In this document: positions 1 through 8,275 of the stretch, piece after piece | Layout: each line of letters starts with the position of its first letter | Position numbering within the stretch: the first letter of the stretch is position 1 | Assembly: GCA_964353405.1 (NCBI GenBank) | Contig: CAYGWJ010000434.1 | Location: 1-17,021, forward strand | Reading direction: 5' to 3' | From: JBGLNJ01 sp964353405 | GTDB lineage: Bacteria; Chloroflexota; Anaerolineae; Fen-1058 | DNA: 17,021 bases | Program-made: the position numbers and the translations under genes | The notes under the pieces: generated by a model | Database searches by the model: none | Seen by the model: only the letters and a program-made list of their open reading frames with translations | What the model was told of the DNA's origin: nothing

Positions 1-750
1 AAACTAGATCGCCGCGAGCTGCGCCCGCTTCGCCCGCAGATGCAAATGATCTTCCAAGACCCGTATGGCTCGCTCAATCCGCGCATGACGCTGTTCGATA
101 TTGTCGGCGAGCCGCTGTTGGTCAACGGGATGACGAATCGCAAAAAGCGCGAGGAGTGTGTCGCAGAACTCTTGCGCCTCGTCGGAATGCGTCCCGAGTA
201 TATGCAGCGCTTTCCGCACGCGTTTAGCGGCGGGCAGCGGCAACGCATCGGTATCGCTCGCGCGTTGTCGGTCAATCCGCGTCTCGTCGTCGCGGACGAG
301 CCAGTGTCCGCGCTCGACGTGTCGGTGCAGGCGCAGATTTTGAACTTGATGCTCGATCTTCAAAAGCGGCTGAACCTTACGTATCTTTTCGTCGCCCACA
401 ACCTGGGCGTCGTCAAGCACATTTGCGACCGGGTCGCCGTGATGTACGTCGGCAAGCTCGTCGAGATGGTAGGCACTGAAGAATTGTATCACTCGCCCAA
501 GCATCCCTACACGGCCGCATTGATGGCGGCCGTGCCCGTCGCCGATCCGCGTGTGCGTTCCGGCAACGTCGAACTGCAAGGCGAGGTACCCAGTCCGGCC
601 AATCCGCCGTCGGGCTGCTATTTCCATCCACGCTGCGAATTCGCCGTGGACGCATGTCGCACCCAGACGCCGGTGTTGCGTGAGATCACGTCGAATCATT
701 TTGTGGCATGCCATCGCGCGGATGAATTGAAATTGCCTGGAATTGCGTGA
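1..750 (+). CDS. Oligopeptide/dipeptide ABC transporter ATP-binding protein, OppF/DppF type (5' end cut by window)
   Basis: This is the C-terminal 249 residues of an ABC ATPase that powers peptide (or sugar-oligomer) import at the cytoplasmic face of an Opp/Dpp permease; the Walker A region lies left of the window. Visible are the Q-loop FQDP (residues 18-21 of the fragment), the signature SGGQRQRIG starting at residue 76, Walker B with D99/E100 in VVADEP, the D-loop SALD, and the switch histidine H133 in VAHN. The C-terminal extension with HPYT, then CYFHPRC and two further cysteines, is the oligo_HPY domain typical of OppD/OppF. The family is about 320-340 residues, so roughly 80 are missing. 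The TGA stop abuts the ATG of the next reading frame, so the transporter probably heads or joins the catabolic operon. The substrate cannot be read from this subunit. Confidence 0.95.
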   Translation, partial: KLDRRELRPLRPQMQMIFQDPYGSLNPRMTLFDIVGEPLLVNGMTNRKKREECVAELLRLVGMRPEYMQRFPHAFSGGQRQRIGIARALSVNPRLVVADEPVSALDVSVQAQILNLMLDLQKRLNLTYLFVAHNLGVVKHICDRVAVMYVGKLVEMVGTEELYHSPKHPYTAALMAAVPVADPRVRSGNVELQGEVPSPANPPSGCYFHPRCEFAVDACRTQTPVLREITSNHFVACHRADELKLPGIA

Positions 751-1339
751 ATGAGATTCGCCCAATCTTCTTTCGTGTACTTTAACCATCCTTTGAAGCA
801 AGCCATCCGCCGTTTGCACCAATTCGGCTATCAGGGCATCGAGATTTGGGGCGGCCGGCCGCATCTGTATCGCCACGATCTCGACGCCGAGCTGGATAGC
901 ATCAAGGCGCTGCTGGACGAATGTGAGATGGCCGTCCCGAATTTCATCCCGGCGCAATTCCGTTACCCCTCGATCCTGTGTTCATCTAATGAAGCCGTTC
1001 GGCGCGACAGCGTGCGTTATATACAAGATGCAATTGATAACGCACTTGTGCTGGGCGCACCGTCGGTGAGTTTGTGCGCGGGCATGACGCTGGAGGGCGA
1101 GAGTGTTGAGCAAGGGTGTTCCGCTTCACATTCACATTGACGACAACACAGGGGACAGCGACGCGCACATGATTCCGGGCGAGGGGAGTATCAACTACAA
1201 ATCCTTTGTCCAGGCGCTGAAGGGGATCAACTACCAGGGCTTTGTTTCGGCGGAACTCGGGTTTCAGTACACGCTCGAGCCGGATGCGGCGGTGCAGAAA
1301 ACGCATACGGTTTTGAATGAGATGTTCCCGGCGAATTGA
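751..1339 (+). pseudogene. Sugar phosphate isomerase/epimerase (AP-endonuclease-2 TIM barrel), internally deleted and frameshifted
   Basis: Two pieces of one TIM-barrel protein lie in different frames. Bases 751 to about 1105 encode the N-terminal half (MRFAQSSFVYFNHPL..., with GYQGIEIWGG, a typical early barrel motif). From about 1103 a second frame encodes the C-terminal part, with HIHIDDN, a PGEG motif and FVSAELGF, ending at 1339. Family members are about 270-290 residues; the two pieces together span about 196, so some 80-90 central residues that should carry metal-binding glutamate/histidine positions are gone and the frame shifts at the join (about 1100-1115). The first frame instead runs into a nonsense tail and stops at 1140. 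The ATG directly follows the transporter stop. The protein is most likely non-functional; an assembly error at this point is the alternative. Confidence 0.85.
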
Positions 1340-1379
1340 CGGCACCAAGATAGGGTTCTCAGAGAAAGGGAGAGCGCGT

Positions 1380-2120
1380 GTGGACGGACTCGCCACGTAT
1401 TACCAGCATGTCATAGACTGCATCACGCGGATTGATCGCGAGGAGCGGGATAACATCGAGAAAGCCGCACACCTGATGGCCGATCAGATCAAAGCCGGCC
1501 AGGTTATTCACTGCTACGGGCCGGGTGTCCATTCGTACATGGGCTGCGAGGAAATGTTCTATCGCAAAGGCGGCCTCATCCCCGTCAATCCCTTGTTGGC
1601 GATTGGGCTTTCGGCGAATGCGGGTGCGCGCATGGCGACGATGACCGAGGGCCAGCCCGAGTACGCCAATGCCGTGCTCGAATTCTATGGACTCAAAGCG
1701 GGTGACCTGCTGGTCATCTTTAATGCCTACGGGTTCAACGCCTGCGCTGTTCAAGGCGCATTGCGCGCCCAAGAGCTGAATGCCACCGTGATCGCTTTGA
1801 CCTCACCTGCTTACGCTCGCCAGGTGCCACCCGACCAGAAGCATCGCCATCCCAGCAAAAAGCTGCTCCACGAAATCGCCGATGTCGTCATTGACATCAA
1901 GATGGCACCGGGCGAGACGGTTGTGCCGATCCCACACCTGCCTGGCAAAGCGGGGGGAACGGCGACGATTTTGCACGCCTACGTCATCAATTGCCTGGCG
2001 ATACGCACCGCCGAACTGCTGGCAGCGGAGGGGCGTGTGCCGCCCATCTGGTGCGTCGAGGCGCCGGAGCACAATCAAAAGTTCGTTGCCGAGTTCGGCT
2101 CGCAGATGAAGCACTATTAG
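1380..2120 (+). CDS. SIS-domain sugar-phosphate-binding protein (sugar isomerase domain, UPF0309-like)
   Basis: A 246-residue cytoplasmic protein with a single SIS (sugar isomerase) fold of the kind that binds phosphosugars such as GlcNAc-6-P or MurNAc-6-P. The N-terminal helix (YYQHVIDCITRI) is followed by a long helix, then the strand/loop VIHCYGPGVHSYMGCEEMF and LLVIFNAYGFN, which match the glycine/serine-rich phosphosugar loops of this family. I chose the GTG at 1380 because AAAGGGAG lies 7 bases upstream; an ATG at 1317 is in frame but sits inside the preceding pseudogene and has no ribosome-binding site. It lies upstream of a UroD-like gene, nagA and nagB, which fits a role in handling an amino-sugar phosphate. 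The exact reaction (isomerase, etherase or aldose-ketose step) is not determined. Confidence 0.82.
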   Translation: MDGLATYYQHVIDCITRIDREERDNIEKAAHLMADQIKAGQVIHCYGPGVHSYMGCEEMFYRKGGLIPVNPLLAIGLSANAGARMATMTEGQPEYANAVLEFYGLKAGDLLVIFNAYGFNACAVQGALRAQELNATVIALTSPAYARQVPPDQKHRHPSKKLLHEIADVVIDIKMAPGETVVPIPHLPGKAGGTATILHAYVINCLAIRTAELLAAEGRVPPIWCVEAPEHNQKFVAEFGSQMKHY

Positions 2121-2151
2121 GGTTTGTGTACAAGCCCGATCAGGAGTGATC

Positions 2152-3243
2152 ATGCACTCGCGCGACCGAGTGCGCAAAACGCTCGAGCACGCGCGCCCCG
2201 ACCGTCCACCCGCCGATGGAACTTTTCGGTCGCAGGTCTGGCAGGCTCTGCGCGCGCACTCGAGCACGCGCGACGACGACCAGATCATGGACGCCCTCGG
2301 CTTTGATTTTCGCCGGGCTGTGCTCGAGCCATCAAACGAGTTCGCAGCCACGGCCGTGCCCGCGCCGGTTGAGGTCAGCGTGGGCGCTGGCACGCGGAAT
2401 CTGGTCCGCCTCCTGCCCAACGGCGTGTTCGAAGATGACCGTGGCCTCCGCCGAGTGGTGGATAGCACACACACTTATTTTCATTACGTGGATCCTCCGC
2501 TGGGCTGCTCCGACAATCCAGATGCCTATGCCTTTCCCAATCCCGACCTGCCGGAACGATACGCGCACCTCCGACAGCAAGTGGAGCGATTCAAAGATCG
2601 GTATATGGTTCAGATCGAAACGGGCAACATTTTTCGGGAGGCATGGGAACTGCGTGGGTTCGAGCAATTCCTGATGGACCTGCACCTCAACCGCGAGTTC
2701 ACGCTTCGCCTGCTGGATCGCATCACCGAGCACAAGATTGCCGAGGTGGCTCGAATGGTGAAAGAGGGGGCCGACATCATCCAGATGGCGGGCGATATTG
2801 CGACCGATCAGAATATGATGATCTCGCCGCGCTGGTGGCGAGCCGAGATCAAGCCACGCCTCGCCCAAGTCATTGCAGCGACCCGCCGGCCTGGCGTCTA
2901 TTACTACTTTCACAGTGACGGCGCAATGCAAACGGTGATCCCCGACTTGATCGAGATCGGCTTTGACATCGTGGATCCTATGCAGCCAGAGTGCATGGAT
3001 GTGGCCGCTCTCAAGCGACAGTATGGCGACCGCATCACATTTCACTCGACACTGTCTTCACAGCACACCTTGCCGTTTGGGACAGTGGAACAAGTGCGGG
3101 CGGAGGTCGGGGCACGCATCAGAGACTTTTCAGAGGGAGGCCTGATTCTGGCGCCGTCCAATGTCGTGCAACACGATGTGCCATTGCAGAATCTGTTAGC
3201 GGTCTATGACGAAATCGCACAGGCCGCCAAGGAAGGACCATGA
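2152..3243 (+). CDS. Uroporphyrinogen decarboxylase (URO-D)-domain protein, MtaA/CmuA-like
   Basis: 363 residues with a URO-D TIM-barrel fold. The most diagnostic part is the C-terminal third: YYYFHSDGAM, then LIEIGFDIVDPMQPE, LKRQYGDRITFHSTL and a late LILAPSN..VQHDVP, which match the methylcobamide:CoM methyltransferase/UroD-like family rather than haem-pathway HemE. A histidine in FHSDG sits where corrinoid methyltransferases of this superfamily bind metal. ATG 2152 is preceded by AGGAG five bases upstream; a GTG at 2146 overlaps that ribosome-binding site and is less likely. The end overlaps nagA by four bases (ATGA), so the two are translationally coupled. Such UroD-like genes are repeatedly found inside sugar-degradation clusters, with no settled biochemical function; the methyl-transfer role is an inference from family membership. 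Confidence 0.85.
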   Translation: MHSRDRVRKTLEHARPDRPPADGTFRSQVWQALRAHSSTRDDDQIMDALGFDFRRAVLEPSNEFAATAVPAPVEVSVGAGTRNLVRLLPNGVFEDDRGLRRVVDSTHTYFHYVDPPLGCSDNPDAYAFPNPDLPERYAHLRQQVERFKDRYMVQIETGNIFREAWELRGFEQFLMDLHLNREFTLRLLDRITEHKIAEVARMVKEGADIIQMAGDIATDQNMMISPRWWRAEIKPRLAQVIAATRRPGVYYYFHSDGAMQTVIPDLIEIGFDIVDPMQPECMDVAALKRQYGDRITFHSTLSSQHTLPFGTVEQVRAEVGARIRDFSEGGLILAPSNVVQHDVPLQNLLAVYDEIAQAAKEGP

Positions 3244-4439
3244 TTGGCATGCCACTCGAACAACCTGTGGGGCGCTTTGCGATCACAAACGGTCGTATCG
3301 TTTTGCCGCAGGCCGTCGTAACAGGCCAGGCCGTCGTCGTGGAAGGCGAAAAGATCATTGGCATCGCCCCAAGCGGCTCTTTGAGCTGCGACCTGCCCAC
3401 GGTGGATGCGGGCCAGCGCATCATTACGCCAGGACTGATCGATCTCCACACGCACGGCGCGTTGGGCCACACGTTCAACGAACCGACGGCAAAAGCGTTT
3501 GCCGCCATCACGGCGGAAAATGCCCGGCGCGGCGTGACGGCGCTCCTGGCCACAGTGGCGACCGCGCCCATCGCCGATCTGGTGGACTGTTTGAACTTTT
3601 GCCGTGGGTGGATGCAGGAGCCGCACGATGGCGCGCAGGTGTTGGGTCTTCACCTGGAAAGTCCGTACATCAGCCCGGCGCAAAAGGGCGCGCTCGACCC
3701 GGCCAACATTCGCACACCCGACGATGGCACGCCTGACATTCTGCTTGAACACCGCGAGGTGCTCAAGATCATGGTCCTGGCGCCCGAACTGCCCGGTGCG
3801 TTGGATTTGATCGCCAGGCTGACCAGGTTGGGCATCGTCGCGGCGGCGGGTCACAGCTCTGCAAGAGACGAGCATGTGCTGGCGGCCATGCGACTTGGCC
3901 TGCGCCATGTAACGCATATCTGGAGCGCCATGTCTTCCACGATCCGTGAAGGGCCGTGGCGCAAGCCCGGCCTGCTGGAATCTGCCCTGCTCTTTGACGA
4001 TCTGACCGTAGAGATGATCGCGGACAACAAGCACCTGCCGGCCACGTTGATGAAACTGGCTTTCAAGTGCATCGGCGCCGACCGCCTGTGCGCCATCTCG
4101 GATGCGACCAGCGGAGCAGGGTTGCCGGAGGGGGCGCACTTTGGAATGGGCGACATGAAGTACGAGGTACACGATGGCGTGGGGATGTTGCTTGACCGCA
4201 CGGCGTTCGCAGGGAGCACGACCTTGGTCAGTCAGATGGTTCCCATTCTGACGGACCTGGTCGGCATCCCGTTGGTTAAAGCCATTCGAATGCTCACCCT
4301 TACCCCGGCGCGCGTCATCGGTTACGACGACCGAAAGGGCAGCCTGGAGCCGGGCAAAGAGGCCGACCTGGCGATCTTTAATGACGACTGGACCGCTTGG
4401 CGCACCCTGATCGGCGGCCGATGGGTGTATGCTGGTTGA
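3240..4439 (+). CDS. nagA: N-acetylglucosamine-6-phosphate deacetylase
   Basis: A 399-residue amidohydrolase that removes acetate from GlcNAc-6-P to give GlcN-6-P in the cytoplasm, the step before deamination by NagB. The metal motif HTHG (H70, H72) follows the strand of the amidohydrolase barrel; E140 in LHLESP, H205 in AAGHSS and H226 in THIW correspond to the NagA metal/substrate ligands, and D288 in ISDAT is the catalytic aspartate position. The C-terminal beta-sandwich strand KGSLEPGKEADLAIF is also typical. HLESP replaces the usual HLEGP. The ATG overlaps the previous stop (ATGA) and lies in an operon with the NagB-like gene 47 bases downstream. Length is normal for the family. Confidence 0.95.
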   Translation: MIGMPLEQPVGRFAITNGRIVLPQAVVTGQAVVVEGEKIIGIAPSGSLSCDLPTVDAGQRIITPGLIDLHTHGALGHTFNEPTAKAFAAITAENARRGVTALLATVATAPIADLVDCLNFCRGWMQEPHDGAQVLGLHLESPYISPAQKGALDPANIRTPDDGTPDILLEHREVLKIMVLAPELPGALDLIARLTRLGIVAAAGHSSARDEHVLAAMRLGLRHVTHIWSAMSSTIREGPWRKPGLLESALLFDDLTVEMIADNKHLPATLMKLAFKCIGADRLCAISDATSGAGLPEGAHFGMGDMKYEVHDGVGMLLDRTAFAGSTTLVSQMVPILTDLVGIPLVKAIRMLTLTPARVIGYDDRKGSLEPGKEADLAIFNDDWTAWRTLIGGRWVYAG

Positions 4440-4486
4440 TATACGAACTCGCAAAATCTACATACAAGACAGAAGGATGGTGCTGG

Positions 4487-5263
4487 ATGATAAGATCTGC
4501 GTACGAAACAAAAATCGAGGATTTGCCGGTCAGTATCTTCCGCACGAATGAGGAACTGGGCCAGGCGGCGGCTGAGGAGGCCTCTGCCATCATCCGGCGC
4601 GCGGTCGAGCAAAGGGGCGTTGCCAACATCATCGTCGCGACGGGTAACTCGCAATTGACGTTTCTTGGCGCGCTGCGGGCAGACAGGAGTTTGCCGTGGA
4701 CGCAGGTCAACATCTTTCACATGGATGAATACATCGGCCTCGATCCGAATCACCCGGCCAGCTTTCCGCTGTTCCTCAAGCGGCATCTGCTCGACTATAT
4801 CCAGCCCAAGGCTTTCTTTCCTGTGCCGGGGCAGGCGGGCAACGCCGAGCAGGCTTGCAAGGAATATGAATCTCTCCTGCATACGTATCCGGCTGATGTG
4901 TGCGCGCTCGGCATTGGCGAAAACGGTCACCTCGCGTTCAACGATCCGCCGTTCGCGGATTTCGATGACCCGGCCTGGGTCAAGCTCGTCAAGTTGGACG
5001 GGTGTTCGCGGCAACAGCAAGTGGGCGAAGGTCACTTTCGCGGACTCGACGAGGTGCCCACGCACGCGATGACGTTGACGATTCCAGCCTTGCTGGCGGC
5101 CAGGCGGGTGCTTGCCATCGTTCCCGAAGCCCGCAAAGCGGATGCGGTGTTTCGCTCCTTACGTGGCCCGATCAGTGAGGATTGCCCTGGCTCCATCTTG
5201 CGCCGGACGCCACACGCGCATCTGTTCCTGGATGCGGATTCAGCGCGCCAAGTTTACCCATAG
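4487..5263 (+). CDS. nagB: Glucosamine-6-phosphate deaminase/isomerase-like protein (NagB family)
   Basis: 258 residues of the NagB/6-phosphogluconolactonase fold, expected to convert GlcN-6-P to fructose-6-P and ammonia. ATGNSQL is the phosphate-binding loop; D80 in HMDEYIG matches the catalytic aspartate (D72 of E. coli NagB); GIGENGHLAFNDP holds the general acid/base histidine H148. The D-H-E triad of E. coli NagB (D141, H143, E148) appears here as N146, H148, D153, a variant seen in the non-canonical branch of the family, so activity on GlcN-6-P is probable but not certain. ATG 4487 has AAGGA nine bases upstream; an in-frame start at 4397 would lie inside nagA. It follows nagA directly, completing the classic NagA-NagB pair. 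Confidence 0.88.
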   Translation: MIRSAYETKIEDLPVSIFRTNEELGQAAAEEASAIIRRAVEQRGVANIIVATGNSQLTFLGALRADRSLPWTQVNIFHMDEYIGLDPNHPASFPLFLKRHLLDYIQPKAFFPVPGQAGNAEQACKEYESLLHTYPADVCALGIGENGHLAFNDPPFADFDDPAWVKLVKLDGCSRQQQVGEGHFRGLDEVPTHAMTLTIPALLAARRVLAIVPEARKADAVFRSLRGPISEDCPGSILRRTPHAHLFLDADSARQVYP

Positions 5264-5290
5264 AGAAATATACGAACCTCGGAGAACTGG

Positions 5291-5620
5291 GTGAAACTTA
5301 CCGCCCACGCTCATCAAGAACCGTTCGTCATGACTCCAGATGGCGCAGAGCGCCGTGTCTTGAGCTATGGCGGCAACATGATGCTGGTCGAGTTTACGTT
5401 CGACGCAGGCGCAGAATCGTGGCTGCATAGCCATCCCCATGAGCAGGTAGGCTATGTCGTTTCCGGCGAGATTGATTTTAACATGGAAGGTCATGCGCCG
5501 GTTCGTCTGAGAGCAGGCGGGAGTTACTATGTCCCGCCGGATGTCAAGCACAACATCACCACCTATGCGCCAACCGTCTTGGTAGACGTCTTTACGCCGC
5601 TCCGCCAGGATTTTATCTAG
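5291..5620 (+). CDS. Small single-domain cupin protein
   Basis: A 109-residue cupin. Motif 1 is HSHPHEQ..YVVSGEIDF (metal-ligand histidines at H46/H48/H50 with E51/Q52) and motif 2 is GGSYYVPPDVKHN, so a divalent metal site is likely. Single cupins of this type act as sugar-acid isomerases or lyases, or as binding/sensor proteins. The GTG start has GGAG six bases upstream, and the TAG stop overlaps the next GTG (TAGTG), so it is coupled to the glycosidase. The precise role is unknown; the context suggests a step in sugar or uronate degradation. Confidence 0.85.
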   Translation: MKLTAHAHQEPFVMTPDGAERRVLSYGGNMMLVEFTFDAGAESWLHSHPHEQVGYVVSGEIDFNMEGHAPVRLRAGGSYYVPPDVKHNITTYAPTVLVDVFTPLRQDFI

Positions 5621-7503
5621 TGCAAGTACCCGAATTGTGGCGGCTTGCTCCACGCATTTTCAGCGTGATGCCGTTCTGGTTTTGGAACGACGTCCTGGAT
5701 GACCGCGAAATCGTCAGGCAAATTCAAGACATGGAGGCGCATGGGGTCTATGGCTTTGTCATCCACCCACGGGTCGGCTTGCCGCGTGACCTGGGCTGGA
5801 TGTCGGAGCGTCTGCTCCATTTTTACCATGTAGCGATAAAAGAGGCGCGCCGCCGAAATATGTACGTCATTCTCTACGATGAAGGCATGTACCCTTCAGG
5901 AGCTTCCTCCGGCCAGGTCGTCGCCTCCAATCCCGCTTTCCAGTGTCGCTGCCTGGCCAAGCTCGATCTTGCCGCCCACGGTGGGCGTGGGCAAGAACCG
6001 GCGTTGAACGCGGACGAAAATCTGGTCACGGTGGTGAGGCGCAAGAACGGCGAGCGCCTGGCCGTGATTGACCGCAAGGTAGATAGCGTCATCCGCGGGC
6101 TGCATTATGTCGGGGAAGGGCCAGCCGAGGATGAGCCGCCCGCTGCCGACATTCTGAATCCAGACTCGGTGGCCGAGTTCATCCGGCTGGTCTATGACAA
6201 ATTCGCGGCGCATTTTGCCCAGTATTTCGGCAGCACCATTCCGGCTATCTTTACCGACGAGCCGGGCCCTTTGGGAAGATGCCGCGGCGTTGATTACAAC
6301 GAGCGCCACGTCGTTCCAGGCACACGTGGTATTTTGCCAGAAGTAAATCGCATCCTGGGCTATGACTTTACGCCCCATCTCCCAGCCTTGTGGTACGACG
6401 ACGAACCCGACGCGCCGCGTTTCCGGGCGGATTACGAGCTTGCCATCGCCAAGCGATTGGAAGAGACCTTTTATTCTCAGTTGTACAACTGGTGCCAGGC
6501 CCATGGCGTCGCTTTGACCGGCCACCCGGCCAGGGGAAGCGACATTGGCCCGCTGCGCTATTTTCACGTTCCCGGTCAAGATTTGGTCTGGCGCGCCGTC
6601 TTGCCCGATCATCCCTCGGCGCTCGAAGGCGTTGAGGCGACTCTGGCCAAGTGCAGTTCCTCTGCCATGTTGCACAGCGGGCGGCAGCGCAACTCGAACG
6701 AGTGTTGCGGCGCTTATGGTCACGAGCTCACCTGGGACGAGATGATCTGGCTGGCGCATTGGTGCTTTATTCGCGGGGTCAACTGGCTGTTTCCACACGC
6801 CTTTTACTATTCTGTGCGCGGCCCGCGCTGGGATGAGCGCCCGCCGGATGTGGGGCCCAATGCCCCGTGGTGGGATCAGTACCGGCGATATGCCGATGCC
6901 TGTCGCCGGTTGAGTTGGCTCAACGCCGACTGCCAGCACGTATGCCACATTGCCATCCTGGGACAGTCCAACGCTTTGCCCTGGCGGTCGGCCAAAGCCT
7001 GCTTTGAACATCAGCGCGATTTCAATTACCTGGAAGAGCGTCACCTCTGGCAAGACGCGCGAGTAGGCGAGGACGGAATCTACCTTCGCAGCACATTCTA
7101 CCGTGTGCTGATCGTCGAGGACACACCTGATCCACGAACGCGCCCGGCCTTGCAACTTTTGGAGCGAGCCGGACGCCTGATTCGTTTCAGCAGTGACATG
7201 ACTGAGGCCGAGCTGATCAAACGCCTTGACGAGAGCGTGCCACGGGATATACGCATTGCTCCCTCTGCGCCGGGGCTGAGGGTTCGCCACGTCGTCAAAG
7301 ACGGACGACATTGCTTCATGCTGTTCAATGAAACACGCCCGGCGGTGGAGATTCGGATCGAGTTGCCTGTGGGTGGTCCGGCGTCGGTCTTTGATCCCTG
7401 GACGGGCGAATTGCGCAGGTTGCCCGCTGACCAACGGCTCTCGCTCCCAGGACACTCGTTTTTCATCATTGTCGCATCCGATGAATCGGAAAGAGACACA
7501 TGA
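5620..7503 (+). CDS. Glycoside hydrolase-like protein, GH106 (alpha-L-rhamnosidase)-related
   Basis: 627 residues beginning with PFWFWND near residue 20 and followed by HGVYGFVIHPRVGLP, a signature of the GH106-like TIM-barrel proteins. D87/E88 in YDEGMYPSG and D213/E214 in TDEPG are carboxylate pairs at positions typical of barrel active sites. An aromatic-rich block around 6720-6960 (GHELTWDE, HAFYYS, PWWDQY) resembles the rest of that family, and a short C-terminal beta-rich domain ends with DPWTGELR. No signal peptide is visible, so it probably acts on imported oligosaccharides in the cytoplasm. Characterised GH106 enzymes are about 900-1100 residues, so this is a shorter relative and the rhamnosidase specificity is only a guess. 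GTG start with AGGA nine bases upstream, overlapping the cupin stop. Confidence 0.75.
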   Translation: MQVPELWRLAPRIFSVMPFWFWNDVLDDREIVRQIQDMEAHGVYGFVIHPRVGLPRDLGWMSERLLHFYHVAIKEARRRNMYVILYDEGMYPSGASSGQVVASNPAFQCRCLAKLDLAAHGGRGQEPALNADENLVTVVRRKNGERLAVIDRKVDSVIRGLHYVGEGPAEDEPPAADILNPDSVAEFIRLVYDKFAAHFAQYFGSTIPAIFTDEPGPLGRCRGVDYNERHVVPGTRGILPEVNRILGYDFTPHLPALWYDDEPDAPRFRADYELAIAKRLEETFYSQLYNWCQAHGVALTGHPARGSDIGPLRYFHVPGQDLVWRAVLPDHPSALEGVEATLAKCSSSAMLHSGRQRNSNECCGAYGHELTWDEMIWLAHWCFIRGVNWLFPHAFYYSVRGPRWDERPPDVGPNAPWWDQYRRYADACRRLSWLNADCQHVCHIAILGQSNALPWRSAKACFEHQRDFNYLEERHLWQDARVGEDGIYLRSTFYRVLIVEDTPDPRTRPALQLLERAGRLIRFSSDMTEAELIKRLDESVPRDIRIAPSAPGLRVRHVVKDGRHCFMLFNETRPAVEIRIELPVGGPASVFDPWTGELRRLPADQRLSLPGHSFFIIVASDESERDT

Positions 7504-7564
7504 GACACTCGTTGGCTCAACTGCTCCAACTTGTAGTTAAACTCGTGTGGATCAGGGAGGGTTG

Positions 7565-8119
7565 ATGGAATCCGCATCCATGAACGTCAAAAAGATTCAC
7601 ATCCTTCGCATTGATCCCGGCGAAGATGTGCTCGAATCGGTCAAGCGCTTCCTGAAAGAAGCGCGTATCAGGCAAGCGGTAGTGTTGGGCGGCTATGGCA
7701 CCCTGGCCGCGTATCACCTTCACTGGGTCATGCACAACCGCATTCCGACTGACAACCTGTTCCGTCGCGGCGAAGGCGGTATTGAGCTGCTCTCAATGAA
7801 CGGCCTGGTGGTGGAAGGCGAGCCGCACATTCATATCACGCTGTCCATGCCGGATGGCGCGTTCGGTGGACACCTGGAGCCGGGCTGCATTGCCTACGTC
7901 GTGTGTGAAGTATTCTTGGCCGAGGTCGAAGGCGTGCGCCTGAGCCGCCAGCGCATACCGGTCTCGGTCGAGGGAATGGGCGAAGGGGAAATCACGCGCT
8001 TGATGTTCGGCAGAGCGGACCAGGAGAGTGATGAAAAGAACCCTCTTTCGCCGCAGAGAACACAAAGAGCACAAAGAAGACCTAATAAAACTCGGCGTCC
8101 TCAGCGGCCTCGGCAGTAA
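7565..8119 (+). CDS. PPC/DUF296-domain protein (plant-and-prokaryote-conserved domain), C-terminus altered by a repeat
   Basis: 184 residues. Residues about 9-150 form a PPC (DUF296) domain: GGYGTLAAYHLHW, then a block with PHIHITLSMPDG and GGHLEPGCIAYVVCEVFLAE, the trimeric fold found in AT-hook proteins of plants and in stand-alone bacterial proteins of unknown function. From about residue 154 the frame runs into a dispersed repeat (8025-8129), giving an Arg/Gln-rich tail of about 30 residues (ending PQRPRQ) that is not part of the domain. ATG 7565 follows GGGAGGG four bases upstream; GTG 7547 in frame and ATG 7580 are less likely. Bacterial PPC proteins are usually about 130-150 residues, so the tail is an addition. 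DNA binding is not implied, as there is no AT-hook. Confidence 0.82.
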   Translation: MESASMNVKKIHILRIDPGEDVLESVKRFLKEARIRQAVVLGGYGTLAAYHLHWVMHNRIPTDNLFRRGEGGIELLSMNGLVVEGEPHIHITLSMPDGAFGGHLEPGCIAYVVCEVFLAEVEGVRLSRQRIPVSVEGMGEGEITRLMFGRADQESDEKNPLSPQRTQRAQRRPNKTRRPQRPRQ

Positions 8120-8129
8120 AAAGATGGCT
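8025..8129 (+). repeat. Dispersed repeat, copy 1 (~105 bp), overlapping the 3' end of the PPC gene
   Basis: Near-identical to 10225-10327, 2.2 kb downstream. Shared stretches include ctctttcgccgcagagaac, cctcagcggcctcggc and taaaaagatggct; a small indel and scattered substitutions separate the copies. The motif ctcttt....aaagag gives partial inverted symmetry. It supplies the last ~30 codons and the TAA stop of the PPC gene and abuts the FAH remnant. No transposase is present. Confidence 0.88.
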
Positions 8130-8275
8130 TTACGCCCGCCAAGACCGGCCTGGCGGCGAGTGTCCCGCCCTTTATCAAGCCGGGCGACAAGGTCAAGATT
8201 TGCATCGAAAAGATCGGCGAGTTGGTCAACCCGGTTGTGGCTGAAGCCCAAGTCTTTATGAAAGGACAACATCCT
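8120..8275 (+). pseudogene. 3' remnant of a fumarylacetoacetate hydrolase (FAH) family gene
   Basis: The frame directly after the PPC stop encodes about 52 residues (FTPAKTG..., PPFIKPGDKVKICIEKIG, ELVNPVVAE) that match the C-terminal strand-and-loop pattern of FAH-family hydrolases/isomerases (GD-x-V-x-I-E-x-IG-x-L-x-NPVV). Family proteins are about 220-330 residues, so more than three-quarters of the gene is missing and no start codon or ribosome-binding site precedes it. The frame stays open into the aldolase, but the aldolase has its own start. The break coincides with the end of the dispersed repeat, which suggests a repeat-associated deletion. Confidence 0.68.

Noticed and set aside
4..957. 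- strand open frame across the ABC transporter and isomerase
   Set aside because: Shadow of the OppF-type gene, which has all expected ABC motifs.
3204..4454. Long open frame on the - strand (416 codons) opposite nagA
   Set aside because: Shadow frame with a Gln/Arg/His-rich composition and no motifs; nagA on the + strand is unambiguous.
5896..7455. Long open frame on the - strand (519 codons) opposite the GH106-like gene
   Set aside because: Antisense shadow of a GC-rich gene; no recognisable domain, while the + strand frame has clear family motifs.
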